A stretch of DNA of 64,000 nucleotides from Cyathus striatus (GCA_025738555.1 JAOVFP010000007.1:4588001-4652000), one strand, 5' to 3'; shown: positions 22,845 to 36,159, numbered from the stretch's first letter. Numbers and translations: made by a program. The notes: generated from the letters alone by a model not told the origin.

Positions 22845-24161
22845 ATGTACATAGCCCATCAGTTACCACCTGAGCCACTGAATGCCCCTCCACCTGCAGA
22901 TATGATTGTATCAGACAACTTGAATGCAGATATTACTTCACTGGAGGAGTCTACTGTCAATGCAACTCAGCCAGAAAATAGAAATCAAATAGAGATAGCA
23001 CAACCTCTTATGCTGCACAGAAATGAATGCCCTGGATATGAGCTTGTACTTTCAGAGAACATGCATCCTTCTTTGTTATATCCATTTCTTGTTCACAAAA
23101 ACAAGGTGTTACCTTGGGACATTCATATTCTTGTTGCAAGTTAGCCCAAAATTGAGCTCCTCCAAGACCATGGAAGATCAAACCTCTTGTTTTAACTGCA
23201 GTAAAATTCATGATCACAGCATTATTTCTGGAATATGTTACCATCTATTTGGTGATACTTCTCAATCAACACCATGGGCTTACTTAACGGTATCAGAAAT
23301 GCATTCTGCATTGAAAAAGAAGACAACACAAATTAATCAGCTAAAATTGACATCACTAAACATGGCACAAAAGATAAATATTTGAAATGTGCAGTTACAA
23401 GCATGGAAATGTCTGGCATTAGCAATTGGACATGAAGACATTCCTCAAATTAGAAAATTAATGGAATGGTCATGTAGAGAAGGCCAGAGTGTTTTTTCAA
23501 TGCTCAAAGATATCAATAATGCTGCACTTAAACATTATAGCCCTTGTGGTTATGAGGAAGCTGATTATCAGCATGGATTTCTCATTTACAAGCTAGGGGG
23601 TTGGTCTGCTGCAGTAATTGCACAGTGGACTCTCAGAATTCCTTCTATTAGTGCAACAAAAGCACATATTGTAACCAACCCACTGCAATCATCAGCCCAG
23701 TTCCCAACAGCATTAGAGATGTTGTTAAATATTTCATCTATCTATCTTATGATTTTAAATCAAGCACTGGAATCCAATGTTAGATAGGGTGTGAAAGTTG
23801 GGGTTACAATACAAGTGGATGAAATCAAAATTCAGGAGTGTCTTTGATGGGATCCAAGATCCAATATGATTCTAGGAGTCTGCCGAGAACATGGGAACAA
23901 ATGTTCTCTGGAATTTCACTCAGAATATCAAGCAGATATTCTTTTGGATTGTTTAAACAAAAAAGATGTTCATTTAGCTACTGAGGTGAGCATACTTATA
24001 ATGACTTTCCTACATTTTATCTGAAATTAAAACAGGCAACAGTAATTGCATGCTCAGTATTGTCTGACCTGCCATCAGAATAAGCTGCAAATGAGAAACT
24101 GTGAATGATCAGAAATGTCTTCTGCAGAATGCTTTGACAGCTCTTAAATCTGGTCTTAGTG
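22845..24161 (+). pseudogene. Zinc-finger gene fragment, middle exons
   Basis: Encodes LPPEPLNAPPP, then a CFNCSKIHDH stretch, WKCLALAIG...KLMEWSCREGQS, KLGGWSAAVIAQWTLRIPS and, after stops, GVCREHGNKCSLEFH. These follow the order of conserved blocks in the family. Stops at 23383, 23785 and later show it is not functional. Confidence 0.65.
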
Positions 24162-24837
24162 TGTCATAGCTGTACTTTTCCTACTTTATTCCTGCACTTC
24201 TATTCCACACTTCATCTCCACACTTCCTGCACTTCTTAACTTGTACAGATCTCATTCTTCTATTTTCCCCTTCTGCTCTTCTGACAAAGGTCACCAAGCT
24301 TATGTCATCTTATTCGTCCAGTTCTTATCCATTCACCATTATGCTTTCTTCATCGTACCCTGGGTATACTTGTCTCAGCATTCCTTTCAATCCTTAGTTC
24401 GTCCTTGGTACATATTGTATTCAAACCTTACTCCACCTTCCACCACCATCTTATTATGTTTATCAATTAGTATACTACTACCCATTCATTCACCGGTCAT
24501 TGGTGAAGTCATATAGTATTTAAGTAGCATATCTTGTACTACTGATACTCAGTTTGAATATTGACTAAGTTACTATCCTTCTTACTTGTCTTTGAGTTCT
24601 ACTCAACTCCGGCTTGAATTGTTGCCTTCACAGCAACGACTCTGCACTCTGCACTCTGCACTCTGCACTCCTGTCCCTCTCTTTCTCTGCACTCCTGTCT
24701 CTCCCTTCTGCACTTCAAAATACCTGGACCACGAGAACGACAAGGGGTGCAGCATATAAGCTGAAGCTGACAGTCCTTCTGTCCTGCACTTCCTATCTCC
24801 ACACTCCTGACCTCATGTAGAAATACCAGTCTTGACA
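24162..24837 (+). mobile_element. Solo LTR of a third family (TSD TAGTG)
   Basis: 676 bp starting TGTCATAGCTG and ending CTTGACA, with TAGTG at 24157-24161 and 24838-24842. Contains TATTTAAGTAG near 24517 and the leader motif at 24726-24776. It splits the zinc-finger gene between the GVCREHG block and the FNMLCGPDEL block. Confidence 0.9.
24726..24776 (+). other. Conserved structured LTR motif, third-family copy
   Basis: Outer stem GGAC/GTCC, core GGGGTGCAGC...AAGCTGAAGC with CAGC/GCTG pairing. The surrounding LTR sequence is otherwise unlike the chromovirus LTR. Confidence 0.6.
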
Positions 24838-25713
24838 TAGTGCTAGTAGATGACTTTACTGCATTGCATCAGATGGAGATTCATGGAGATGTGTTGCACT
24901 CATTGCCCTAATGCTTAATGAAATACCTTCACAGGATAGCAAGCTCTTTCAAAAATTTTCACCACTTTCACTGTTTAACATGCTATGTGGTCCTGATGAG
25001 CTGACATGTGACTTTGATTTGAAGCATGTTTTAAAGCATTTTTGTAATACAGATCTTAGACAAAGAGGATTTTCATTACAACAGAGGTTCTTCATAGTCA
25101 TCTGCTCTCACTTGGCATTTCTTCTTCTATGGTCAATTCACTCTTGTCACCAAATGACAAACAAGATGTTATATTAATGATCAAATTACTCAATGCAATA
25201 GCTTCCCTTCCAGAATGTAAACCTAATGCATCCCCAACAGTTATCACTACATGCTGCATTCTTCATGTTCTGGGACAAGTCTATTTCTTCCTTTTACAAG
25301 CATATCTAAACATTGATTTATCACTTGACCAGCAGCTCACCCACTTGAGTGCTGCAGTACATCTTATACTTGCTCTATACCACAGCAACAAAGGCAATTT
25401 TATTCCAGTGCAGTTGTATTTCAACATAGTATCAATGATCAAGAACATCTACATTTCTGTAGGTAAAGCACAAATTGATAATCCTACTTCAAAGTTCTGG
25501 ATAATTCTGCTTGGAACTGATGGTCTTGAAAAAGTATTTGGAAAGGTCTGAACAATGATTGGAGGTGATATGAATGCAGACCAGCTACAGCTCACAAATC
25601 ACATTGATGGTGCTGTTCAATGCATTAATATTCTAGAGGAGCATCTGAAATGGGGTGCAGACTCATGGAGATTAACATTACAACCATTATCAAAGAACCC
25701 AGAGAGCATATCA
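24838..25713 (+). pseudogene. Zinc-finger gene fragment between solo LTR and foldback element
   Basis: Encodes LFNMLCGPDELTCDFDLKHV, NDKQDVILMIKLLNAIASLP, LSAAVHLILALYHSNKGNF and WIILLGTDGLEKVFGKV, all conserved blocks of the family. It then runs with a stop at 25551 into DQLQLTNHIDGAVQCINILE and ends PESIS at the foldback insertion. Confidence 0.7.
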
Positions 25714-28700
25714 CATAAGTGTCAGCCAAAAATGATCATAAAAATGTAGTGTTTTATGATTGCCACAATCATAAATAATGATCACCTTCATAATTATGCA
25801 TTTTGAGAGCTTATCCACCTATTAATACTAAATCTAATGGTGATCATAAGTGATCATTGGCTATTTTGAAGTGAATATTACTATATTATAATGTGATCAT
25901 ATGTGATCATTGGCTAATTTGAAGTGAATATTACTACTGTAGGTCTATTGTAATATGGTGATCATATGTGATCATTGGCTATTTTGAAGTGAATATTACT
26001 ACTGTAGGTCTATTGTAATATGGTGATCATATGTGATCATTGGCTATTTTGAAGTGAATATTACTACTGTAGGTCTATTGCAACATGGTGATCATATGTG
26101 ATCATTAGCTATTTGAAGTGAATATTATTATATTGTAATGTGGTGATCATATGTGATCATTAGCTATTGAAGTGAATATTACTATATTGTAATGTGGTGA
26201 TCATATGTGATCATTGACTTATTTTGAATTGAAAATTATTACCATATACACAATCATTGTTACTAATTGGATATTGCTATTGTAGGTCATGTCACATTTG
26301 TCACGATCTTCCCATGTGTCACATATGTCCCACGCTTCACACAATTCCCGCGCATCACATTTGTCACGTTCTCCATGCGTGTCACATATTTCCCGTGCTT
26401 CTTAATAATTCTCGCACTCCACATCATTCTCGCGCTCTAGATAATTCCCGCGCACCGCGCTTGTCACGTTCTTCCCGCGCGTCACGATTGTCACGCTATT
26501 ACATGCATCATGATTGTCACGCTTTTACACACGTCACGAACGTCACGCTTCTATACGCGTCACAATTGTCACGTTCTTCCCGCGCGTCACAATTGTCACG
26601 CTATTACATGCGTCACGATTGTCACGCTTCTACACACGTTACAATTGTCACGCATTTAAGCCTGTCACATGTGTGACATATTTCGCATGTGTCACAATTA
26701 TCATGTGTTTATGCTCATCACATTTGTGACATATTTCCAACATGTCACAATTTTTCATGCATACAGCTGTCACATTTTTAGTCTCTAATGTCATGTAGAT
26801 TATTTTAACTTTGTTTATCTGACACAAAGTATAACAGCAATAGATATGTGTACTAATTATTGTCTCTTATATATGTGGGGCCAAGAACATAGTTAAGAAG
26901 AGAGTTTGTGTGGTATCTAAAACTTAACTCTGAACAAGGGAAGCCAGCCACATGTGCAGTTTCTGGCATGTCTGTATCACCATCCAAATTATTATAGAAG
27001 CAGATTAAGTATCTGAAACCACAGAGCAAATTATTAAAAATCAGAGTAAATGAATATGTACTTGTAGAAATGAAGGTTATAACACAGTATATGACAAATA
27101 TAATGTTATGGGAGTGTAACAGTAATATGAAACTAGATTGGAGGATGTAGAGTGTATATGTAGTTGGAGTTTTAGTCCTATTTAGAGTGTATGATATATT
27201 TGGAATATGCCATGTTTTACAATCAAGACTATAGATGTGATAAAATGACAAAATAATAACCATAATGGTTAGGGTCATTACAATGGTATTGAACATTATG
27301 GAAACATGTACCAACCAGACAGAGAAGAATATAGAACCTTGCATGTTTAACACATATGAATAGATAGTGAATAGATGTGATTCCACATTACATTAAACTT
27401 ACACATTACAGCCTATAGTTGATTATGATTCTTGCATTGGCCATTGATTATACTAATATCTTCAACACACATTACCAAATCACATAACTGCTGACTCTAT
27501 ATAACTACATGATAGTTTTCTATGTTTCATTGAAATGGGGAGTTAATAAAAACTATCTTATTGTGTCTCAATCAGTTTCACTTCTACTCACTCTTTTAGT
27601 ATTAGTATTCATTCTGATATCTGAAAACTCACTTTTGTACTTCTTTGTACTTTCTTGCTCAGTGGCTGTTATTTACTTACTTTTCTGTTCTTTGGCTTAG
27701 TGTTAATTATGTCATTACCTTCTTTTCTCATTCTCTTTACTGAAGGGCCCCTTTGTCCCTTTGCCTCTCTTGTCTAAAAAATGTAATATCATTTCTCTAT
27801 AGTCATGTGCAACAATGTTATCAACAGGATCAGACCTCATCTTTCAAAAAAGTATGTGTCAATGATTGACAGTTGACAGATCAATCAATGACTAGTCAAT
27901 GTAAAAGACTGAATTACATTGCTAAGCAATGAACTGAGAATTAAATGTGGTGTCACACAGTACTCTTATTCCTAGATCATGAAAGGTATGGGAACAATTG
28001 TCATTGCACACCTGTTGGGACCCCATCAATATTTGATGAACTCATATATAGATTGAATAGTGTATAATATGACCACCATTAACTAATTATGCCAACACTA
28101 GTGTTGATGAATGTGACATGTAAAGGCTTGACAATTGTGACACACTAGAAATATGTCACATTTGTGACAGCCATAAATGCGTGACGGCCATGAAGCATGT
28201 GAAAAGTGTGACGATCGCGACATGTGTAAAAGCGTAACGATTGTGACGCATGTAATAGTGTGACGATCATGACATGTGTAAAAAGCGTGACAATCATGAT
28301 GTGTGTAAAAAGCGTGACAATCGTGACGCATGTAAAAAACGTGACAATCGTGACGCGTGGGAAGAACGTGACAAGCGCGGTGCACAGGAATTATCTAGAG
28401 TGCAAGAATGATGTGGAGTGCAAGAATTATTAGAAGCACAGGAAATATGTGACACGCATGGAGAATGTGACAAATGTGATGCGTGGGAATTGTGTGAAGC
28501 GTGGGACATATGTGACATGCGGGAAGATCGTGACAAATGTGATATGACCTACAATAGCAATATCCAATTAGTAACAATGATTGTGTATATGGTAATAATT
28601 TTCAATTCAAAATAAGTCAATGATCACATATGATCACCACATTACAATATAGTAATATTCACTTCAATAGCTAATGATCACATATGATCACCACATTACA

Positions 28701-29044
28701 ATATAATAATATTCACTTCAAATAGCTAATGATCACATATGATCACCATGTTGCAATAGACCTACAGTAGTAATATTCACTTCAAAATAGCCAATGATCA
28801 CATATGATCACCATATTACAATAGATCTACAGTAGTAATATTCACTTCAAGTTAGCCAATGATCACATATGATCACATTATAATATAGTAATATTCACTT
28901 CAAAATAGCCAATGATCACCATTAGATTTAGTATTAGTAGGTGGATAAGCTCTCAAAACATGTAATCATGAAGGTGATTATTATTTATAATTGCGGCGAT
29001 CATAAAACACTACATTTTTATGATAATTTTGGCTAACACCACTC
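25714..29044. mobile_element. 3.3-kb foldback element (TSD CATATCA)
   Basis: Flanked by CATATCA at 25707-25713 and 29045-29051. Each end has an inverted repeat beginning GTGTCAGCC/GTGTTAGCC and continuing through CATAAAAATGTAGTG. Inside these, arms hold 65-bp units (GTGATCATATGTGATCAT plus GAAGTGAATATTAC) on the left (about 25850-26220) and in inverse on the right (28620-28920). Then come GTCACGNTTGTCACG arrays (26284-26770 and 28090-28560). The centre 26780-28090 has no convincing gene. Confidence 0.85.
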
Positions 29045-31300
29045 CATATCAAGTGGTTATGACCACATTAGCCCCCGAACATGGAAGGGAAACATTGAAG
29101 TTCGAAATGTTATTCTTGAATCATGCTGGAAGGAAGGATGTAGAAAGGCTGAGAGTATTCTCCATAATGCTAACTTACCAGTTCCGTTTGAAATGATGGA
29201 AAGAAACAAAGGCTACAACATCTTGTGTCATTTTGGTGAAGGAAAAGTAATTCTGGTTAATGGGAAAATAGATTCAGCAGAGTGTGACCAAACAGAAGAA
29301 GAGGCTGACATACAGCTTCATCAATACAGGAGTCCAGCCCAATCAGCTACTTCCCTTGATGACATTAATGTTGATCCCAATATTGACAATTTAACTGGAG
29401 TGGCTGAAGCACAGTTAAGCAAAACTTCACAGCATCCAATGTACAAGCCATTCATATCTGTCAGTAGCTCAAGCACCAACTCACAACTGAAAGAAATTCA
29501 TAAATCATCCATTCTACAAATGTACTCTGACCCATTTGCAATGCTTGATTCAAAAGATTGATTGAAATGTGTTCATGGCTACTCACAATTCAATGACTGC
29601 AAAAACTTTGATGAGACAATTGCAGCAGCTTCTGGCAAACCCCAGATTTCAGTTGAAGACCCTGCAGTGACACTTGTATGATGTGCAAACTCCATATTTC
29701 TGGCTGTTGTTCAAATCAAAGGTATCTGTCATGGGAACAATAATGTTGCATCCATCTCAATTGGTATTCTACACAAGCCAAATGTTAAAGTGCATGCACA
29801 AATCTTAAAGTTAGCATTGCAAGATACTTCTCAGCAGCCAGATGGTCCAGACTGGGAGTGGATTGGAAGCTTTGAACATCAAGGAAGCTTTTGTGATGCA
29901 GATGGTTGTTGGTTTGATATTATTGATCCCATGGTATTACCTGCATTAAGAGGTTGCAATAAAGATCTCAGTACCTATGTTTTTCAAACTTCTGAGCTTC
30001 ATACCTTTGCAACACTTCTTTATGAACATATCAGAGACAATGTTGCCCAGCTACCATCAGTTCAATTAACTGATTTGTTTCCTTATTGAGTACAAGGAGG
30101 TTAGTCCATTATATCAGTTATTCAGTCTAAGCTCACCATTATATAGGTGCTTGTTTCATCTGTGAAACCAATGATGTCGAAATTAATCAATAAAGAGGTG
30201 CTAGTGCAAAGTCTTGCAAGTACTGCCCAATAGTTGACACTGAAGAACTTACCACACCTGAGCTTTTAAAGCATATAGGTGCACATATACTTTACAATAT
30301 TTGACTTCATGATGTTACAAATGCATGTGGGTTGTGCTTGAGCTCCACTGGTTGTAATATATTTCTTGTTATGAAAGGGAAGAAGACCGGAATCTCAATG
30401 GAGAAATCACAGTGTCCAAATCTGTGAAAGTTCCAGTTAAAACAAGCAGCTAGATTTGGAGACCACTCACCATGTACCAATCACCCAATTCAATGTGAAT
30501 TCTGTTCTGAAAAATCTCCTGCTATGTGGAAGTACAATCTATGATCACATTTGTTAACTCATCATCCCAGTGCATCGATCCAATGCCAAGAGAGGCTGTT
30601 TAATGTTACTGAACATGAAAAGACTTTTATGAAAGCTGAGTTTTTTGCAAAACCTTGGATATCAAAAAAAAAGAAAATCCAGTTTGGTAAGCTAAAGATT
30701 TCTGAGGGGCATAGTACAAGAATGGTTATGGAGTAAGTTTAAATGCTTGTTCTATTAATATGCACTAAAAACTTACTGCTTTTACTTAGAGATGAAAATG
30801 GGGCCATAGAACAATCTGAAGAAGAGGCAGAAGTAAGTGACAGCTCTGATGAGGAGCAGGCTAGTGGGACTGTTGAGAATAGATGTACCAAGAATGGACA
30901 GACCAATAACAGACAAACTAGTCCACATGCTAGCAATGGAATTGAAGTTCCTAACAGCATAGAAGGTCAGACAATTTACTAAACATGAATGTGTAGTGGA
31001 TGATATAAAATCCTACCAGGAACATTGCCTCCTAGAACATCCCATCATCAAAAATTTGAAGTTATAGATGAGGAGGATGAGATGATCTGTGCAGATCCTG
31101 AGTGTGAGGTGAAGATCTCACCAAATGAGCTTTTGAAGTGTAACTCACCAGGTTGTGACTTCACTGTGAGTACTTATTTCCCTGTTTTTCAATGTACAAC
31201 CTGTTCACAAACACTCAGTATCATCTTACATGTTGAGGCCTAGTTGAAATACCTACAGACAACTGGTTTTGCAACAATGAATGCAAGAAGAATGCTGGAT
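29045..31300 (+). pseudogene. Zinc-finger gene fragment, C-terminal exons with C2H2- and PHD-like fingers
   Basis: Resumes SSGYDHISPRTWKGNIEVRN directly after the foldback TSD, then VILESCWKEGCRKAESILHN. Around 30200-30600 are CxxC...HIxxH and CEFCSEK...HLLTHH finger remnants. Near 31100-31310 KCNSPGCDF and, after a disrupted stretch, VEIPTDNWFCNNEC form a PHD-like finger. Stops at 30086, 30303, 30425 and 30541 among others mark it as dead. Confidence 0.7.
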
Positions 31301-33074
31301 ATTGAGTAAGAGCAGGTTGAAAGAGATGCAAGCTGGCATGAGATTATGTAATAATTACTATAATAGGAAGGTGAGGGAGGGGTGGGGGGTGGGGTGGGGT
31401 GGGGTACAGCTTAAACATGAAATATAATGTCATGTTCATAATTTGGATTGTTGACACCTCTTGATTTTTATTAGAAGTTTCATTTTTTAAGAGTATGAGT
31501 GAGTGTTGCTGGTACAGAAGCATTATGTACATAAATCAAGAAGAATATTATTGCTACCTAGAACTATGTACAAATCCATAAGGAATCTGTGCAGATCCAT
31601 GTGGAATCCATATGGAATCTGCATGGAATTTTCAGGTCTGTATGGATCTGTACAGACCCCTGGGGAGCATAAATTACTGAAATCTACACAATATTATATT
31701 CATTGTTCTTGGCCTTATGATAGACACTGAGAGATGCTGAACTTTAAATCAATGGTACTGAGAGACACTGATGTCATTTAGACTAATGATGCTAAGAGAT
31801 ACTGAGCATGTGCTAAGTTTCACACTGGGGAATACTTTACATTTTCACAGGTTTTGTTTCTGTCAAAATCTTTTGGTAAAATTAAATGCATTCCTGTAAG
31901 TAAAACAAAAAGTTTTTGGCTGGTTTTGCAGTTGTGCACAATAATATGATTTGCAGGCTGTCAAAAATGAATACAACGTAACATTTTACTCATGACTCAG
32001 CCTCAGTTAAAATTAGAACAAAACAATACATGTCTATTAATACAATACATTAGCAACAGGTAACATATGTGACAGATTTTGCAATGGGCAAGATTGTTTA
32101 GCAATATTTAAACTTATTGAGGCTGATTTTGTACTGATTTTGCTGACTGCAACAAAGTTGCCAGCCAGCAGTAATAGTGCTTGATTGTCTTGATTTGGCT
32201 TGCTTGTGTCTGTCAGTGCTCAATTCTGCTAGACCAACTTTTCACTGAGATAATGGATTGAAGGGAGAAATTGAGACTGCGTAGTTGACCATAGTGGGTA
32301 TCATGAGCAAATATGCCCCATAACCACACCCACCACACTTAGCACCCTTCCTCCCAACCACCAGCACCACCCACCATGTCCTCTTGCACCACACCCTCAA
32401 CTCCCCTGTGCACCACAATGTCAACAGCCAGCACCCCAGCACACAAACAAGAATGGTTCTTCACACCCATAAGTTCAGGTCAAACACCCTCTCTCAAGCT
32501 CAATTCAACCACCATTGAGTCCCCAACACCAACAGCAGACACACCAACACCAACACAAACTACAGAATGTCGTTCACCTCCCCCACTATGACATCACATG
32601 ACTTTCGGCTTGGGACCTTGTGTCAACTGGTATGGGTTGTCATTGCCACATATGTAGCTGGCTACAACAACATATGGTAGTGTATGCTGCATTGCGTCAA
32701 CTGGAAGACCTACTGTCATTGCTGCTTACAGACCACACATGCACATGCTGATGGTCTTACATGGCCAGTGGAACTCAATGTGTCCAATGTATCAACAAGA
32801 GTATGTATCAGCATGATATTAGCGCGAAGTTGTATTTAAATAAGTTCAAATGAGCATTGAATGAATGTATGTCAATTAGATTTAATTAAGTTGGTTAATT
32901 CATGACAGGTCTTGTGTGAATAAACATTGCATCCCTTGTTGAATCATCCCATGTTGATGGTGTCCCCCCTCCAACTCAATTCATTCTCTTTTCCTTGTCC
33001 CAACACACTTTAATCAACTGTATCAACAATGCTCCTTTCTTCTTAACAACTTTCAAGGCTCTTTCATCTTGAAA
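31301..33074. other. Intergenic with G-rich tract and one end of the 19-bp-array element family
   Basis: Runs of G (31372-31403: GGGGTGGGG repeats) could form a quadruplex. 31560-31679 matches one terminal region of the element at 35895-39520, ending GCATAAATTACTG, without a partner. A CA/AC-rich block at 32320-32590 is low in complexity. No gene recognised. Confidence 0.5.
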
Positions 33075-35947
33075 CTATTTCTGGTACTTCAAGATCTCAG
33101 TGAATTCCATAAGGTCATTGATAAAGGAATCTATCTCTTCATCAAAAGTCTTCCCTGTTTCTAAAATGTCATCATCTTCACTGGATTCTTCATCATTGCT
33201 ATTGTTCATTTCAACATCAGAAGATTCTGGATCCAGATCTTCAAGTTCAACCATGGGATCTTGCACTGGATAGTCTTCCTTGACATCAATTGCCCTTAGT
33301 GTTTTGTGCTTCCAAAATGGAATGGATCTTCAACACTTTACCTCAAGGAAAAATATACCAGGGACCAGATGTACTGCTTGAATGAGGTGCTTGCAGAGCA
33401 AAAACCTGTTGAAGTGAACAGACTTCACAGACCCTTTGGATTATAACACATACAAATACCCCTATGTAGATAGCTCATTGTATCATACATTGTACTCTTT
33501 GTCTTTAATCCATTACATTATTACCCTTGCACTGGCCCAAGTCAAGGCTTCCTCTTCCCCATGCCCACACCAGGCATGGCTCACTCATCATTACCTCTGG
33601 CTGACACCTGTGTATGCCTTGCTAGGCACTATCACCACTGCTGCACATCTGGTTAGACTGTAGTTTGCATTCCCCCCTTCACAGGCCATAGGTGTCTTGT
33701 TCCTTTTCCTCACAACAGTGATGACCCATTCAACAAAACCTGCTCACTGCAAATGATGGGCAGGTGCACACCCATTTTTGTATATTTGGCCTGTATGTGT
33801 TGTTGATTGGCATTGTGATAGTTTTCTTCTCTAGTTTTCACCACACTGGCTTGATTGATCTATGCCATGACGAATGCCCTCAATTATGTGCTTTCACTGA
33901 CATAAAATCTTGAAGTTTTTTGTAGCATGTTGGAGCAAGTTTTTTAACCAACACCCAAATGAGAAAATCACATCATGGCAAGTGAAATTGCTTTAAAAAA
34001 TCATGTTTGATATGACACCAGCTTGAATAAATTCTAGTTAGTCTTCTGTTATGTTACTTATGGTGGATAGAGTCACTGGCTTTCAAAAATCATGGTTGTT
34101 TTGAGAAGGGGAATTTTGTGATAGACAGAGTAAGCCCAAAGCTCCCATCATCCTTTCTGATACCAATTTTCCCAAAGGTAAGCCCATACCTCTCATAAAT
34201 CATAATTAACACAATGCTGATACATTTGCTTTACAGCCCATCACCTGATTGCCTCTGGTGTTGGTTCTGCATATCCTGGGATCAACAGATGGGTGCAGTA
34301 GTGATGCTCCATCAGATTTAATATTTCATCACAGTATGTGGTAGCACAGAATATATGCCTATCTTTGTTTTGTTCATCATCTTCATCTGTTTCATTATCA
34401 CTGGCTTCAGATTGATTATGCAGGTTCATCTTCAGTGGTGGAATGTGAATAGTAGGTATTATCAGTCTAATTTCATGAGTTGAGCATGCAGGAATTGTTA
34501 TGCACAAACCTTGCATTGTGATCATCTGTGTAGATGTTGGCTCAGTCACACCAATATTTGGGTATTCAGGTAAGCCTCCTTCATAGTCGCCCATATCAAT
34601 ATTTTGCCCAAGAGGAATGAATTTTTGATTGATGAAAGGGAACTCTGTGTAAGCCTGATCAACATTATAAGGAGTTGTTGACAGTTTTCTGTTCTTCAGC
34701 TGGGTTTGAACTGCTCAATGAAGATGCCACCAGCATAGACTAATTTTACCATTGTTCCAGACTTCTTTCAAGTAACCTATTTCTGCCATATCTTTATCAA
34801 CATGCATAAATGTTGGCATCAACCCATATGCATCTCAAATGCAATGAGCCCAGGAAGTGAGTGATTTGGTATGCTTTTTAAGACATATAGCCATCTCTGT
34901 TGTAAGCAAGCAATAGCTCAGTGGAAAGCCTGTGCCATCAAACTCTGCCATGATGCTATACAGTTCAAGGTGCTTTGAATTGGTGTTATCTACTCATAGC
35001 CATGTGAGTTTCATTATTTCTATCTTAAATTGAATTGCTTACATGTTGCATCCATCCCAATTTCCACAATCTTTCCTTCAAGCTTAGTAGCAATTTGTTT
35101 AATTCCCCAAGCAACCATCTCCACACCATCAGGAAGATTGTCAGGTTCAAATATGTCAACACTCTCCTTGAATTCAGCCAGAAGCATCTTTGCAGACAAC
35201 AGTTGGTCATCACCACAACACCAATATATCTTGCTGAAGTCTTTCCAAGTGGTTTGCACTTGCAGATGAGTAACATTGGGATGAGCAGACTGAATTTTCC
35301 CCATGATATCAGATGGGGTCAACCAATCTGTGTGCTCCTGTATAAATTCAATTGCTTCTGGTGGCATCAATACATCCATGTAATGGATGTGCTTCAAATG
35401 GTGTCATAATTTCACTGTCACATAAGTCGAATTTTCACCTGTAGTATGAGGTGAAATCATTAAAAAGCTGTTGCACAAAAATCTCTTCATTCCAAGGTTT
35501 TCTTGGTGCTTAGCATCAGGATTCATTGATTGCTTGGGTTTTTTCTGATGAGCCTTGTCTTGACTGCACCAGAATCATGTGAAGTGACCAGTGTCTGAAG
35601 GTCTATGATCTCTCACACTGTATATTTACATATGTATGTTAATTTATTGTTATCTAGGTATCCCAATTAATAACTCATGTAAATCATTAGCCTGTAACTC
35701 TCCAAATTTCTTTTGCAACCATTTGACCACATTCTTTGTTGCTGACTATTCCATCCATTTCAATATGGTATGTTCCATGTATGTCTATCTTCATCATATC
35801 TGATATAAAACAAGAGTGTATTGTGCTGAAGCAGTCTTCAGCATCCATAAACAACTCAACAGCCTTACATAAAATATAGTAAGCCAATGTATTGCAGTAA
35901 TTTACACTCCCCCAAGAGATCTGTACAGATCTGTACGGAATCAGCAC
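33075..35947 (-). pseudogene. Mutator-like (MULE) transposase remnant
   Basis: Read on the minus strand the fragments follow one protein. First comes DIHGTYHIEMDGIVSNKE, then NPDAKHQENLGMKRF (FAR1-like DNA-binding part) and PPEAIEFIQEHTDWLTPSDI. EIGMDATCKQ follows, then GFPLSYCLLTTE, HVDKDMAEIG and LCWWHL (the D...D...E-type MULE core). Next is DMGDYEGGLPEYPNIG, then PNIQKWVCTCPSFAVSRF (start of a SWIM zinc finger). It ends in an acidic tail at 33266-33075. Stops and frameshifts occur throughout. I found no terminal repeats; on the right it is cut by the element at 35895. Confidence 0.8.
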
Positions 35948-36159
35948 GGAATCCGAAAATTCCGTACGGATCCATGCGGATTCCGTGCAGATCCGTACAG
36001 ATCCGTACAGACCTGTATAGATACCATACAGAATTTATATAGTGGCTATTATTATTATTAGAGGTGATTATTCTATATGGATTCTGTGTGGATTCATGCA
36101 TTGCTGCCTTGTCACAGGTGTCAAGTGTGACACTATATGAAATCTGTGATACACTCAAT

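Larger units (their letters stand above)
11275..31300 (+). pseudogene. Large zinc-finger gene broken by four mobile-element insertions
   Basis: Five blocks in one orientation read as a single degraded gene of a large agaricomycete family of unknown function. Blocks are 11275-11428, 21218-21330, 22845-24161, 24838-25713 and 29045-31300. Block 1 starts MGKSKKKN and, after an intron, encodes CFCDVCKLDVKIAFGGE. Joining it to block 2 across the chromovirus gives a C2H2-like finger (CDVC...NWEEHLKVVH). Later blocks have LPPEPLNAPPP, GVCREHG, FNMLCGPDEL, ILLGTDGLEKVFGKV, a CxxC...H..H finger and a C-terminal PHD-like finger. Several stops and frameshifts lie outside the insertions, so the gene decayed by point mutation too. 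A host or transposon origin for the family is undecided. Confidence 0.75.

Noticed and set aside
24241..24516. 91-codon plus-strand frame in the third-family solo LTR
   Set aside because: Lies entirely in U3 of a solo LTR with matching TSDs; no motif.
26853..27386. 177-codon minus-strand frame in the centre of the foldback element
   Set aside because: Hydrophobic AT-rich translation without a known motif or splice context; likely chance.
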